NCBI GenBank assembly: GCA_911728455.2
Contig: OU452233.1
Location: 13,769,214-13,833,213, forward strand
Source of the DNA: Marthasterias glacialis
Lineage: Eukaryota > Echinodermata > Asteroidea > Forcipulatida > Asteriidae
DNA length: 64,000 nucleotides
Reading direction: 5' to 3'
The translations under genes were made by a program, and so were the position numbers. Position 1 is the stretch's first letter, and every line of letters begins with the position of its first letter. The notes under the pieces are model-generated. The model saw nothing but the letters and a program-made list of their open reading frames with translations, had not been told where the DNA came from and did no database searches. Positions 20,097 to 34,000 of this stretch are shown piece by piece.

Positions 20097-23000
20097 GTAA
20101 TTATATAATTTCGTTATTGGTTGTTTCGAAACATTTTTGTGCTTACAAATTTAGTGTTAGCTTTATCATGAAGACCCAATGCCGATTTTGAGGGCGCCCT
20201 CCAATTGGAATTTTTTTAACTGTCACGTTAAAAAAAACTGTGTGTCCTTTTTTTACAGATTTTACCGTAGCTTTATGATGATCATTTACAATCAGTTTAC
20301 TTTGCTGTAATTTATGGTTTGATGTTGCCTGACCTGATGCGCTTGTGCTGGTTAGCAAAACGATTGGCTCATCAGAAAATTCATTGAAACGATTTTTAAT
20401 CTAGAAACTTACAAGTTACAATGTAGGCCTACCATACCAGTACTTGGACAAAAATTTTTATTTATTTTTTTAAATATGGTTAAAAAAATCCTCTAGATCC
20501 TCTGGTAGTAAATACGTTGACTATTTTTTTTACAACAATGATGGGAGATCAGTGCTTTGTAAGCACTGAATGGGACACCAAGTATAAAGAAGAAATAAAT
20601 AAATAAATGATGTACCTTTCTAAAACTAAAAAAAAAAGTAGGGTACGCTAAAAGGTAAGAAAATTGACTGAGAAATATAGAAGGCCGGATGTGGCATTGG
20701 CAGAATAGTTTTAATTCAAGAGTTGTTTGTATTGTTTGTATTGTTGAGTGTTGACATGTCAAAACCTATTGCCAAGTAAAGAAACTTAATAAAATTACTT
20801 ATAAGTGTGAACAATTCCTTAAAATCAAATTTCAAATTCAAATATTTTGGCTCAAAATCAAGAATTTTAACATTTAGATTGTGCACTGCAATTTTATGTG
20901 CATTTTTGTCATATTTGGCCTGCTGAAGAAAAAATGTTCGTTCAGTCGCAATTTTAATTTACCACTTTACTCAGTTCATCAAATAATACTAGTACTACTT
21001 TTAGAAAAAAGTTATCTGACTGCCACTTTCTAAGGGATTTTCAAATTGTTTTCTGGATGTTAGACTTTATTTCCCATTTTTAATATTCCTCCTGAGGAAT
21101 TGGTTGCTAAAACATTAATTATTTACCTTAAAAAAAAAAAAAAAAATCAATCGGACATTTTATCAAATCCCGGAACTCTGGCAAGCTCAAAATGGCGTCT
21201 AAAATGGCGTTTAGCGAGTGGAGTCAAGATCACTGTAAACCCCCAAATGGCTTACTTTTCATGTTTTTGACACTTTGCAATATTTAGTTCAAAGTTTTGT
21301 TCCTTTCTGTAAACATTCTGTCCACCTTTCTGGACAGGTAAGGATTTAATTTGACCTAAATTAAGGGAGATAAAGTGGAAGTTGGATACAACATTTTTGC
21401 CCTTCTCTTTTTTCTTTGTTTTTTTTTGTCATAGGAAACTGGAAACACTTCACAAATTTCTGTGTGCTAAGCAGTATTCTCTTTTCCCCAAGAAACCAAA
21501 GTTGCATGTCCGAATCTTTCATTGAAAAAAATTCTCATCAGATCGCAACTATGTCATTCATTTACCAGTAACCTGATAAAAGTATCTTATTTAATACCCA
21601 GATTCGTGTATGGTTATGATTTTAGTGGTGGTCTGATTTAGTATCTTTTCCCTTTAAATCTTTACCACATATGAGAAGGGTATAGAAGTGACTGGGAATC
21701 ACCACTTTCCTGCTCTGTTTCTATCCAGGAAATGAGTCAATGACGAGACCCTGTCTCAATTATCCTGGGGGGGGGGGACCAACATCCCCGTCCCCTTGTG
21801 GTGCACAGTGCCGATATTGATAGCAATCGTAACTAGAAAGTTAGGAAGTTCTATTATAAGGTGACCCACGTATTTAAGGCCATGAGTTGTAAGTGACTAT
21901 CCTGGGTTGTACAGTCATGATAACGTGGCAGGCTGCAGATCGACCTAGTCGAGTCATGAAAACCGTGTAATTTCAAATAAGAAATGTTGTTCTACACTTT
22001 ACATCCATCAATCTTGCATCTCAAAAACACATTAAAATCTATTATTTTGAGCAGATTTTACATCAGGGTTATTTCAGAACAATGTTTATTTTGTCAAGGT
22101 TTAACACTTCAATACCAACCCATTCAAACTCCCAGTAGCACTGTTATGCATTCCAGAAGATCAATAAAATTGTACAGGGGGATGGTGTACATATGTATGC
22201 ATACAGAGTTTTTACAACCCGGTGTTGATAGGTTGCATCACAGCACAATGTTATAATCAGTTCATACAGATCCCGGCAATTACGTTTAAGCTAGGCCTGT
22301 TGTAAACTGCTGGTTGCTGGTACAGTATATTGAAGTGCACTATAGTAGTTTAAAAAAATGAAGTAATATGATGGTTTTACAACCCAGGACGACTGGAGCT
22401 GAGCACACTTGTCAAAACATTTAGAACAAACCAAGTACATCTACATGTACATGTACATGTAGCTCTTTTCAGGGCCACATTTCTTCTAAGAATAGGTGAA
22501 TGCATGGGGAACCCGAAAAGAATTTTGCAAGAAAATATCTCCACCATGCAAAGCCTGAAATCCAAAAGATTTTACATCAAAAACAAACAGGTACATGTAC
22601 ATGCACATGTTCATGTACATGTAAGTACATGTAGTCGGTTGACTATGTACATGTACAATGTACATGTAGCCACCCGCCTGTTATTTAATTTGTAATGTAG
22701 GCCTAAATCACTGTAAAAAAAAAGGTAAAGAACGGAAAAGTGAGTATTTCTACCTAGCCTTGCGAAATTTCAAATAGGCAAAGGAATCAAAGAGTTTTGG
22801 AAAGCAATTTCTTTGGATGATTCAGCTTCAAAACTGTGAAATTCTTGTGTTGAAAAGTGTGTGATCGCGGACGTCTGGCCCAAATGTTCCGTCGTAGTAC
22901 ACATCGTGCACATTCATACGTTACTTGTACAATTTCCAAGACTTGCTGGAACTGTCCTTTATTGGCTTTATTGAGCTACTTGAAGGTCTCTGGTACAAAC

Positions 23001-26000
23001 TGGAATATTTTTCAAAGATTTCGAGAAAGAAAAGCCTCGATCGAATAAACAAATGCAACGATCATCATGTACCGTACCGCACTTTCCTATGGAGGATGTC
23101 AGGTTTGTTTACATTAAATACCCACAACACGTCAAGTGACGCAGCTCGCACAATCGGTCTGTAGTTTTGGTGATCACAAGCACATATTTCAGTCACTCGT
23201 ATATGTGTAACTGTTACAGTTATTAATATTAGGTGCGTGACGCAAAATGCAGTAGTGAGCCAAACTGCAAAGAAGTACAATGTATCTTCTGCAATACCAA
23301 ATCCTCAGACAGGTTTTTTACACCTTCGTGCACCTGATACATCAGGGTTTAGATTCTTCCGGATTTTCCGGATTTTACAAAATTATTGTTGTGGAATTTT
23401 TTTTACTGTCATCCAACCCATTGTAAAGCCTTAACACAGTCATTGTACTGTATATTGACTACACCAAGGTGCTTGCCTCATCTACATTTAAGCACAGAAT
23501 GCTGCCATTGATAGAGGTTATGGCGTGGTTGGTAGCCACCAAACCCTCCACCAGTGTTTCATGGGTTTTTCATTTTCACCCACTCTCATCCCTGGTACAT
23601 GTAATATACGTATGAACTCTTTGTTGATCTTTTGTGGAAAGTTTTAATATATTTTATTATGAAATTAGTATCCCAACATCTGTTTTCAAACTGTCATCAG
23701 TTTAAAAACTGTTAAAAACAGAAAACCACTATTAAAGTGTATCCTTGATTTGAGCCATCAAGTAAAATGTGCATGGTGGCTGCAGACTAGGTCAGCTTGA
23801 ATGGGGGGTGGTACTAGCTCAGTCAGCATGAGAAGAGGACCCTGTGGGTTACGGGGACAGAGTTCAATGATTCAGTCAATGGAGAATAAGGAGTTCACAC
23901 TGATAAGATCCCTCATTAGGAGATAATGGGACAGGGCTCTGTTTGATTTAGAGGAATAACCTTATCATTGGGGATGGTTTTAGGGACTAACTCGATTATT
24001 CAACGCTGCTTGAAGCTTAGACACACTAGCCTTGAACTTCAAATGCCTTGACAAACTGTAGTAGTATGAAGGTTCATTTTTTAGAAAATACATATAGTAT
24101 AATATATAATATATAGTACATGTACAGTACATATGTACAGTACATAGTACAGGCCTTGTGCTTTAGCTTTTTGTAAAGTAGCCCAAGGGGCTAGTAAACT
24201 GTACATTATTTTTACTTGCCCCCAGGAAGTTTTTGTGGTCCAAATTTTAAACATGTATTGTCATAAATGTATCTTTCTGATACTAATGGTAGCGATCACA
24301 ACACATTTCTAAAATGTATTATTCACATCTGAAAAGGAAGAAGTACCAGTATGAGCATTACAAAACAAGTAAGTTGCACAGTTTTTAGTAGCCTACAGGA
24401 CAAGTTGAGAATTGGTGTTTACTAGCCCACAACAGTGTTTACTAGACAATGTACGCCGGGCTAGTGTTAAGGGCGAGCCCTGCAGTACATGTACAGTATG
24501 TGTAACACACTCCTCCATTTGAATTTAAAGAAGTGAGGCAGTAGGCATCCTATGTACTGTACATGTATGTACATGTATGTAAAGCCATGTTGGTTGATTT
24601 TTGAGTGTGGCTGCTTCCTGTGCAGAGAGGATCTACGTGTACATTTTAGGGTTTTATGGACTTGTGACAAGGCTTCCCGACTAATGAGATATCAAGCCAC
24701 TGGTCACGCTTGTAAGTCAGTCAAATAGTTTAGGGCAAACTATGTTGTTACGCCAAACTATTTGAGCTCATTGCCCATGGTGCACTGTCCCTTTAAGGTA
24801 CACTTAATTGATTGCACAGCATACCTGTGCTCAGTCAATATTTTACAGCAATTCACAAAAGGGCACGTTACAGGTCAGAGGGGTCAATCGTTTGTGAATG
24901 TTAACTTTGACTGTACATGTATTGTACAATCATTTGAAGGACCTGGAATTTAGTACAAGCAGAAGCTACATGTACCTCATTATGATTTCAATATTAATAT
25001 GTAATGTAATTTTGTACACGCACTTGGTGATAAGTTGAACTGTGCACAACAATAGGCAATTGAGCCAGACTTGCTCTCACATCATACGCCAGATATAAAT
25101 TCAGGCTGCATTTGAGCTGCTCAACAAAGACAAATCTGATTTGTCTGTGGTCCTTTTTCGAAATCCATTGACTTCTGCTTGGGTTCCAGTAGTTATTGTG
25201 AAAACATGCGCTTGTGGTACAGAGCTTCAAATGGACAGACGAAGCCTAAGCTGGAGGCAAAGTTAAGGTTTTGAAAAGGACCTATAATTATTATGTTAGA
25301 ATGGGAACCATTGGAGAGGGCACACTCTCTCATTCTATTAAGAGTTGTTGTCGCGTTGTTCTGAAAGCACCCTCTAGCGTTCAGTGTGTCTTGCATTTAA
25401 TTTAGCTTGCGAAGTAGCAAGATAACAAAGACTATCAGCCTGTAAATTATTGGAAACAATGCAACTGCTTTACATGTACATGTCGCACGTATTCTGCGTT
25501 GCGTGCATCGTGATTGAAATGTGCTCTGCGTTTCCCAGTTCTTTCGACTGAAATTGTTGACAATTATCCTCACCATAAAAATGTAAACATTCATTTGGAC
25601 GATCGGTCAGATAACCGTGTAACTGGCACAGGCTTTTAGTATGTACATGTACATGTACACTGCACATATGTACAATAAATACATACATTACAATTGCATT
25701 TACATGTAAGTTAACCATAGAACAAGGACAAAATGTAGCTTAGAATGGAAATTAGTCGGGCTCCTTAAAATGATTTGAATTGGTTATCATTATGATTACT
25801 ATTGCATACAGGGAACACGACACAGATATATGTACAGTGTACTGCATGAAATGTTCTCATGTACATGTACACTACTCAATTGAAGCGATACAAGGAAGTT
25901 ATTATCAAGAGCTCATTTTAATAATACATACATGTATTATATTCTCATATCTTATCTTTCAGTTTCAGGCTGGAGGGAAATATTAAATTAGATATGGAGG

Positions 26001-29000
26001 TCACTGTGTGATTAGATTTCCAACGTGTGCAAAAATGAAGGGTGTGAATGTCTCGGAGATTGTATACGTACAAATGTAATGCACTGGCATGAATTCACTG
26101 TCTTGTAAAATTTTCATCACAAGCAGTGTATCCCTGCTTACATATATGAGCATAACACTAACAGTTGTACATGTACATGTACAGTATATACAAAAACGTG
26201 TAATTCTTAATCACATCAAGCATTGTAAGCCCTTACGTCAAATTTTGAATGAATTAGTTTCTTTTATTTGATACATCGGTTATTTTTACACTCCATTTAC
26301 GTTGATGGGATTGTGTGCTTCACTAAGAGGTTTCTCTCATTACTGACTATATAATTCTATTCCCCCATTGAACAAAACATGCCACTTGTCATTTTTAATG
26401 CGCTTAACGTTTCCATGTTGACAAAAGTGTCATTGAGCCCCCCCCCCTTCCCCAACACATCTCTAATTGCATTCACATTAGCATAAAGTGCTGCCTGCAG
26501 AGAGACTGAGAGAATCCATTAGGAAAATGACTGTGTTTGTATCAGTCAGCTTAAATTTGCAGGAAGATTTGCACCAGACTACAAGCTACATGTACATGTA
26601 CATGTAGCTTGTACATGTAGCACAGAAGTACATGTACTATAAATATTTTTACAAGACCAATAAATCCAGGCCTGACACCTAATGAGGGTAATTGCTTAAT
26701 AATTTGTTTTAAGCAAAAATGAACAGGACACCAGTCACAGATGGTCAATGTGACATTGTATTTAGCTGGTAACATTAACCTAGTATAGTAAACATAATTT
26801 TGTTGTGCTTAGGTACTTTTTGTGCTTGAGCAGCTTGGACCTTGGTCATTGCGCCCCTTGACATGTTCCAGTTCAAATTAAATTCTCCTCGTAGAGGTGC
26901 CCTTTAGTGAGGAAAACAAATAAAAATCTAGTCTGGAGGAGTTTTCAGGTGTGAGGTTACTGGCCTAAAATTCATGTGTCCGTCATGCGTTGTGCTTAAT
27001 GCATAGTGCGCAATTCTTTTAAAATAAAAATATGAGCCAAGCAATTCACGTAATTTTTCCGGATAATGCAGTACGCAATATGAATGCATGGAATTAAGTG
27101 CATTGCTCGGCGTGTATTTTCATTTTTATGCATTACTCGCTTCGCATTATGCACAACTCATGATGGACACATGGATTTCAGGCTTAATGCTTAAGTTAAT
27201 AGATTCTGGCAAGTTGTCCAGGGAATGCTTGGAGTCCTGTATGTACATACTCAAGTACTGCATGAATATCCTTTTGATGTCGTGTGTGATGATTTGTTTT
27301 AATGTCTTCTTTGTTGTTGTGTTGTAACATTAGAGGGTACTGTTCATGCTGCTGCCACCTTGGGGATTTTGCTCCTAACTTTGTTTTGTTCTTCTGGCTG
27401 CTTTCTTCCCAAGCGCTTTGTATCCTTCAGAAAAGGTGCTGTATAAGTACAGCTGTATGTTTTATTGTATTGTAGACATGATGTGTGATCAACAATAGTT
27501 CGTTTAGTTCAAACAAATCTTTTTGTAAAATTGTTTACAGGCCTATTTCCCCTCTGATTTTTTAGTCTACATGTATTTGTGCAGTCCTCAGTCCAACAGA
27601 ATCAAATGTGCTGTTGGATTTTGATGGGTTTTTGATGGTTATTGTTTTAAGGAGGTATACATTTGTACATGTTATGGCAAAGCTTTTGTTGAAATTCAGT
27701 GGATATTACTAACACATACTGTGCAAGTCATTTGCATATTCTGTACATACATTATTTAGATTAGCTTGTTTTTCAAAACAAATTGTATGATGCTAGCACA
27801 TGTAATTGTTTGACTCCATACGGGTTGATGTATTTTAGATTAATTGAACCTTCTGTGCATGAAAATCATAAACTTCCTTCACACCCATGCTGTTTTGATT
27901 GGTAGGCTACCTGTGCCCCCCAAACTCCCCCACCCCCACCCTCCCTCCTCTCTGGCATTGTAGCTTCCAGCACGTCGCACACCCCTCAAACACTGTCCAT
28001 TGTCTCCATGACCCGTAAACTCTTCCAGACTTTGTTGCCAGCGCTTGAGCTTTGCATAAAATGCGAAACCGAAACCTATCCACCAGACTTATGCGAGTAT
28101 TGTGAGGTGAGTTCACCTTGGTTTTTGCATGTGTTTGCATGGCAACCCTGCATGTGGCCTTGATGTGCCTGCCTCTGCATGCTCATACATACTGTAGGCA
28201 TTCATTTATTATATACGTACATGTAGTGTATTCAGAATATCTCTTAAGGCTTATACTTGTACTTGTCAATTTCTTGTCAATATTACTTCCCTATGAGAAG
28301 TACTGATGGGATTTTGCTGTCTGTAGTTTTTAAAGAGGAAGTGCATAGTAATTAATTGTATGAAATGATAAATATCTGTGGTTGTAGATGACCCATAAAC
28401 GGGTCAAAGATCAGCATTTTGAGCATCCATTAAAACTGAAAGCACTGCAAAATGGCATTTTTAGTTTGGATTTTGTTATTTAAGTTATGACTTTTACATC
28501 ATGTATTTCATGTACATGTATACATGTATGTGACCATTTTTCCCTTGATTGGAATTGGTACACATATGATTCCACAATTATCTCTTCAGTGACATAATGG
28601 GAAAAAAATATACATGTACTTGTATGTGTACATGTACAAATGAACACAGAAATTTAGTTCTCTTATTTTTTATTTATTTATTTTTTTTTTGCAATTTGAT
28701 TATAATATTATAATTTTTTTTTAACGACAATGAACATAGTTATAGATGAAAAACTACTAGGTACAATAGACCGTCCCAAGCTGGGGGTATATTCAGATGT
28801 TATAGATTGTTTTGCAATAATGGGTTCCCATGACACTGCACTTACATGTATAATGTGTGAAGGAAACAACATTTTACACTATAACATGTCCAAACACACT
28901 GAAAACGTGCACTTAATAGTAACAGGATGGAGCATAAGAGTACATGTATTTCTAGTCATTTAACACAGTCAGAAAATCAGTTTGAATAAACCTGTGGTCA

Positions 29001-32000
29001 AGGTAAACACTCGTAGAATTCTCATCTTGAAAATATCTTAATGCTGGGTTAATATTCGTTGACATTATGCTAGGCCATCCAGAGCTTTTAATGTTCAAAC
29101 CTATGATGGAATCGTTCAGTATTATACACAGTAGCCCATATAATAAAATGGATTAAAGCTAATTAAAAGCCCCCTTTTGATACACCTGTTTCAAAGGCTC
29201 CCTTGGCATGAGATAGGAGGAGGAGTTGAGGTCAAAGTACAGGTTGCAATATAATGATAACTGGATTGAAGGAGTTTTCTGCATACTGCATGCGGTTTAT
29301 GTACACAGAGATAGTCAAATATCTGTACATGTCATCGGCTTGATAAACGAAACTGTGGTTTCATGAAGTTGGAGTGGGGGGGGGGGGGGGGGTTGTGCAG
29401 TGAACGAGCATTGTACCAAGAGGCTACTATGAATATCACAATCAAAATTTCACTTTTGTAACAATATTTTGTAAATTAGTACATGTATGTCCATCTTCTG
29501 TTTCTAGAGAATGTTGCAGTTGTTCATAGGTCTTTCCCCATTTGCCGTACATTAGGATTGGAATTACACTGGCCCATATTGCCCTTGGTCTACTCTTGGC
29601 CTTGGTGCCCCTTTCAAAATATTCCCAATGGAAACGCCCTTTGTATAAATTATTAATGGCCCTGTTCCTTTAAAGGTCAAATTCATATAAGATGAAAGTC
29701 TCATCGATATCATATGTGAATAGTGACATGAATTTTGGTTTTCAGATATGGTAACATGTTCCTTGGACTGCATTAAATCTGTGTTTGCATGATAATTTAG
29801 TGACTGAAGGTGTCAGCTCGGTCACTGTCGGTGGTGGGGGGGGGGGGGGGGGAATTAATAAATAAATGAAACTTCAAAGTGACTTGTGGGGCATAATCAA
29901 GACTGGGGCCTATTTTCATAGAGTTACTTAACAGCAAAAGTACTAATCAAAATTCAGCAGGAAACCAGTCATGAATTGTAGATTCTACAGTTGTATACTA
30001 CTCAGTTTTATGACTGGTAACCCATTTCTGCTGAGCACTGTTTTCTGTGCTTAGCAACAGTGTGTGCTTAAGCATCTCTACGGAATTATCCCCTTAGGTG
30101 TTCACAAGGCTCCAGGGTTTGCATGGTGAAGTGACTGCATGGGTGGGTACCAACATCGTGATTACCAGCTTAATATTCATGTCAGTCTTTATATCTTCTT
30201 CAACAGGTCAAATCGGAATCTTCTATTTGATCTTCTACACCTGCTTGGCTTTATTCTGGGCGTTGATGCTGTTTATTTTCCTGCAGACGGTCAGCCCCGA
30301 AAAGCCTACTTTCAATTCTTACGTCAATGTTCCAGGTAACTTTGTCTTGAAGGCATTTTCTACTCTAAAATAGTAATAATAATATGCAGTTCTTACATGA
30401 GGTTATATTACACTTAAGGGGCATCCCAAAGCACTACATGTTTTTTATCTGCAGGTATGCAGAGCTACAATGTATGTTTTGATTCATAAGACCCATTGAT
30501 AGACATGGGTAATAGTTTACAAGGTGCTGTAGGGCATTCTTGCCCTTTGGAAAGTTCTTTTAAAAATTTACGTTTTCCTCAGGCCTTGCTCAGGATTCAT
30601 CAGACTCGGGCAAAAACAGCTGTAAGATTTCGTAGGAGTTCTTGAGAATATGTGCATTGCATCTCATAACTTCATGTCAGTGCAAAACAGCAATATCATG
30701 TGTTAATGATATTGTATGGATGTTACTCAAATTATCCCTATCAAGCAATACACCACAAGAGAAACCGACGGTAGATTTTGTAAACAAATTTGGGGTGAAC
30801 AAAGATTAAATTGACTGGAGCGGGATTTGAACCTGCTGCCACCGGTTGAATCCTGCTCCAGTCAATTTTTTCTTTGTTCACCCCAAAATTAAATTATCCC
30901 TGATGAATAAGCAAAGACACTTTGCCAAAGTTTTGTGTTTTGCACAGACACAATGGGAAAACTGTCTTGGAGCTTTTCTTGACACCTGATTCATTAGAAT
31001 TCTTTCCTAAACTTTTTTTTCTCCCAACAGGTGTAACATTTAAGCCGAAGTTTAACAACAAACCGGTGTCGTTTGACCCTAACAAGCCAGACACCTTCAA
31101 AAGTCAAGTCAAGGTTCTTCGATCTATCTATAATAGTAAGTTGCCGTCTTTAACTATAAAGCTAAGGAGGAAACAGTCTCCTTTGTGGGAGAAGCTATGA
31201 TGAGGGAGCAAACAGGGTCCATATCTGCCAACCATTCCGATTAAATAGAAAACGTCCCAAACTTTTGTTGCCTTAGCTTGGTATAGTCAGGGCTTCTTTG
31301 TGCCAACGATATTTTCCCCCCCAAAAAAGTTCTGGCCACTCGGAGAAATTAATCCAGGTGGCACGGAAAAATTTCAGAAACATGTGGTTGATAATGTACA
31401 GGTAATTGGTTTTACAGTCCAACAGTATCAACCAAAACGTGCAGTTTGAATTTGGAAGGGTTGAGGGATGGTTAGGGTTAATTCCTATTGATCTAGAAAT
31501 GTGAAGAAAGTATCTATACAGCCTTTGTTTTTTTTTTGTTTTTTGATTTGCAATTTACAGAAATGCTCTGCTATAACAAACTTCGCAGGATACATAAATT
31601 TTGTTTGGTATAGCAGTCATTCGGTATAGCGGTTTGTGTCACCCCAAAGACAAATAACAACATGGTGTCCGTGAATAGCGACTCGTCAGTTGTGCCTCTT
31701 TTGACTGAATTCCCCTGTTGTTTTTTTCCGTTATTAAAGCACTGCATCCATCCAACATGACCGGGGACGAATTTGATGACTGCAGTAACACGACCGATTT
31801 GGAAGATGACAAGTACTGTCGCTTTAACCGCAGTGTCTTCGGAAATTGCCAACCACCAAACTTTGGCTGGGACGAGGGCAAACCCTGCCTGTTTGTCAGT
31901 CTGAACAGGGTAAATAAGCCACAACTGATTGTCAGTTTTCTTTAACCAGTTCTGGAAGAGGTGTATACACTATACCATGCCCAATATGTGGCAGAAAGAG

Positions 32001-33964
32001 GCCTCCCCCAAATGTTCCCATTCTCTAACACACTCTTTCCCTCTTGTACAGAAGCATCCCCCCCCTAAAATCCTCAAAATAATTCCAGAGATTTCCAGAA
32101 CACAATGAAGACACAATAGGAGGGGGGTACACCCTGCCACATATCCAGCACCAAATTGTGTACCTACGCACAACTTTTTACGGTTTTAAAACCTGTTTTT
32201 TAACAAAATATTTAAAATACGCTTGGACATTCCATTGTGTAGCATGCACAGTGCTGGCAGCGCTGGCAGCACTGGTGTTACGCTTTGTTTACCCCGCAAT
32301 GAAGAGGGCCGAAGGATACTGTAACTCATGCTCAGAGTTCTCCCTTTGTCCAGTGAATGTTGTGTAATCCCCAATCCCAGACCTTCGTCCTTTTGTTGGG
32401 TAAACAAGGATTACTAGTGATCGATAGGCTGCCACCATTGTATTACAGTTTACAGCCATGGTTTGGCAGATTCATGGTGAACAAAAGCCACATTTTCTCA
32501 AAACAGAAAATGAAATCACGTAACTTTTTTGTTGTGATACTTTTGTTAAGTCGTGGTTTTATTTCAACAATTTTACCTTTACAATTACCTTGTTCATCTT
32601 ATATTCACAGGTATCAGGATGGGAACCTGAAGATTATACCAATCTTGATTCATTACCCGATAACGTTAAAGCAATCTATGAACCTGGAAACATTGCTTTC
32701 TACTGCCAAAGCTACGTAAGTTACACGTACACTACTGCCTTTTCAGCTTGTAACCTTATGTATCAAGGATCACACAATTACTAAATGACAAAAAAGAAAC
32801 GCTCAACAACACACTTATGATGGTCTCTTTTGCAGACGTCCCAACATAATCAATTTTTGTATACTTTTTATGATCCTTCAACCATAGAAATTTGTATTTT
32901 TATGGGTTTTTTTATGATACTGTTTTCTAAGATGTTTCATTAAAACAAAAATGCACTATAGGCTTGTGCAAGTCTCTCAAGCATTTGGTCCCAATGTGTG
33001 AAAAAACAAAATCTTGCAAGACTTGCACAGTCTATTTGCATAATCGCATTCGCTAATACATTCAAAGTCTGGAGAACAATGGAGGGGACTGGCAAGCAGT
33101 CTATTTAACTCAAGTGTGATAATCACTGCAGGCATGGCTTCTCGATAGTGTAGTGAATTTCATACAAAAATCTTGCGTTGTCACAAGTAATTAGGTGTGA
33201 GACTTGCACAGTCTATTCCAGCGTGGTCTGTTTGTTCCCAACTCGCATAATCCCAGTCACTAATACATTCAAAGTCTGAAGAGCAATGGAGAGACTGGCA
33301 AGCAGTCTGTTTAAGTCAAGTGTCTGTGCAATGATAATCAATGCAGGCATGGCTTCTGGATAGTGTAGTGAATTTCATGCACTTCCCACGCTGCATCTGT
33401 TCAACAAATGGTGGCCATCTTGGAGGGACGCTTCTTTTCATTGAGTCTCTCACCTGGTAGTACAAAGTATGTCTACCAGACTTGCTAAAAATCTTAATGT
33501 TGGGGAGTTCTGCTTGTAATAGTCATGTGACTGGTACCCTGCTAAGTGTCCGTATCTGTTGCAAACTGCTTACCAACCAAAATGACCTATGGTACATGTA
33601 TAAATGCAAACAATTTGTTCATGGCGTTTTTACCCGAGCAGTCTTTCTCACAGGCTAACTCTGTAAAATATAGACATCACGCAACACTTGCTTGTTTAAA
33701 ACTGCACCAATGTTATATGTCTCACAAACACATCTCTCTCAAACTCATGTCACAAACCCATCTCACAAACCCATCATGTACATGGTTTTTGCACGAGCAA
33801 ACGTGAGACACAAAGTTCCAACACCTCGGTTTGAAAAGTTTCTTCACTGACCCCACAAAGCTTTCGTCTACATCCTATTAAAAGCTACAGTGATTGTAAG
33901 TTCACTTTTGAAACATCCTCATTTTCAATATGAAATAAGACAGATTTGTCAACTATGCACTTTT

Positions 33965-34000
<36 letters not shown>

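Larger units (their letters stand above)
20097..30206 (+). other. Intron 1 of gene B, 10.1 kb
   Basis: No exon or known gene recognised inside. It holds the TACATG clusters, an L2-type tail at 27405-27475, poly-G runs, and two MITE copies close to its 3' end. Intron 1 could host enhancers, but nothing in the sequence proves this. Confidence 0.7.

Noticed and set aside
28730..28963. 77-codon frame inside gene B intron 1
   Set aside because: No homology recognised and no codon-bias difference from the flanking intron.
30098..30206. Upstream extension of the open frame into gene B exon 2 as an alternative start
   Set aside because: The frame includes the intron 3' end; a clean TTCAACAG acceptor and the 129-nt exon size shared by all three genes fix the exon start at 30207.
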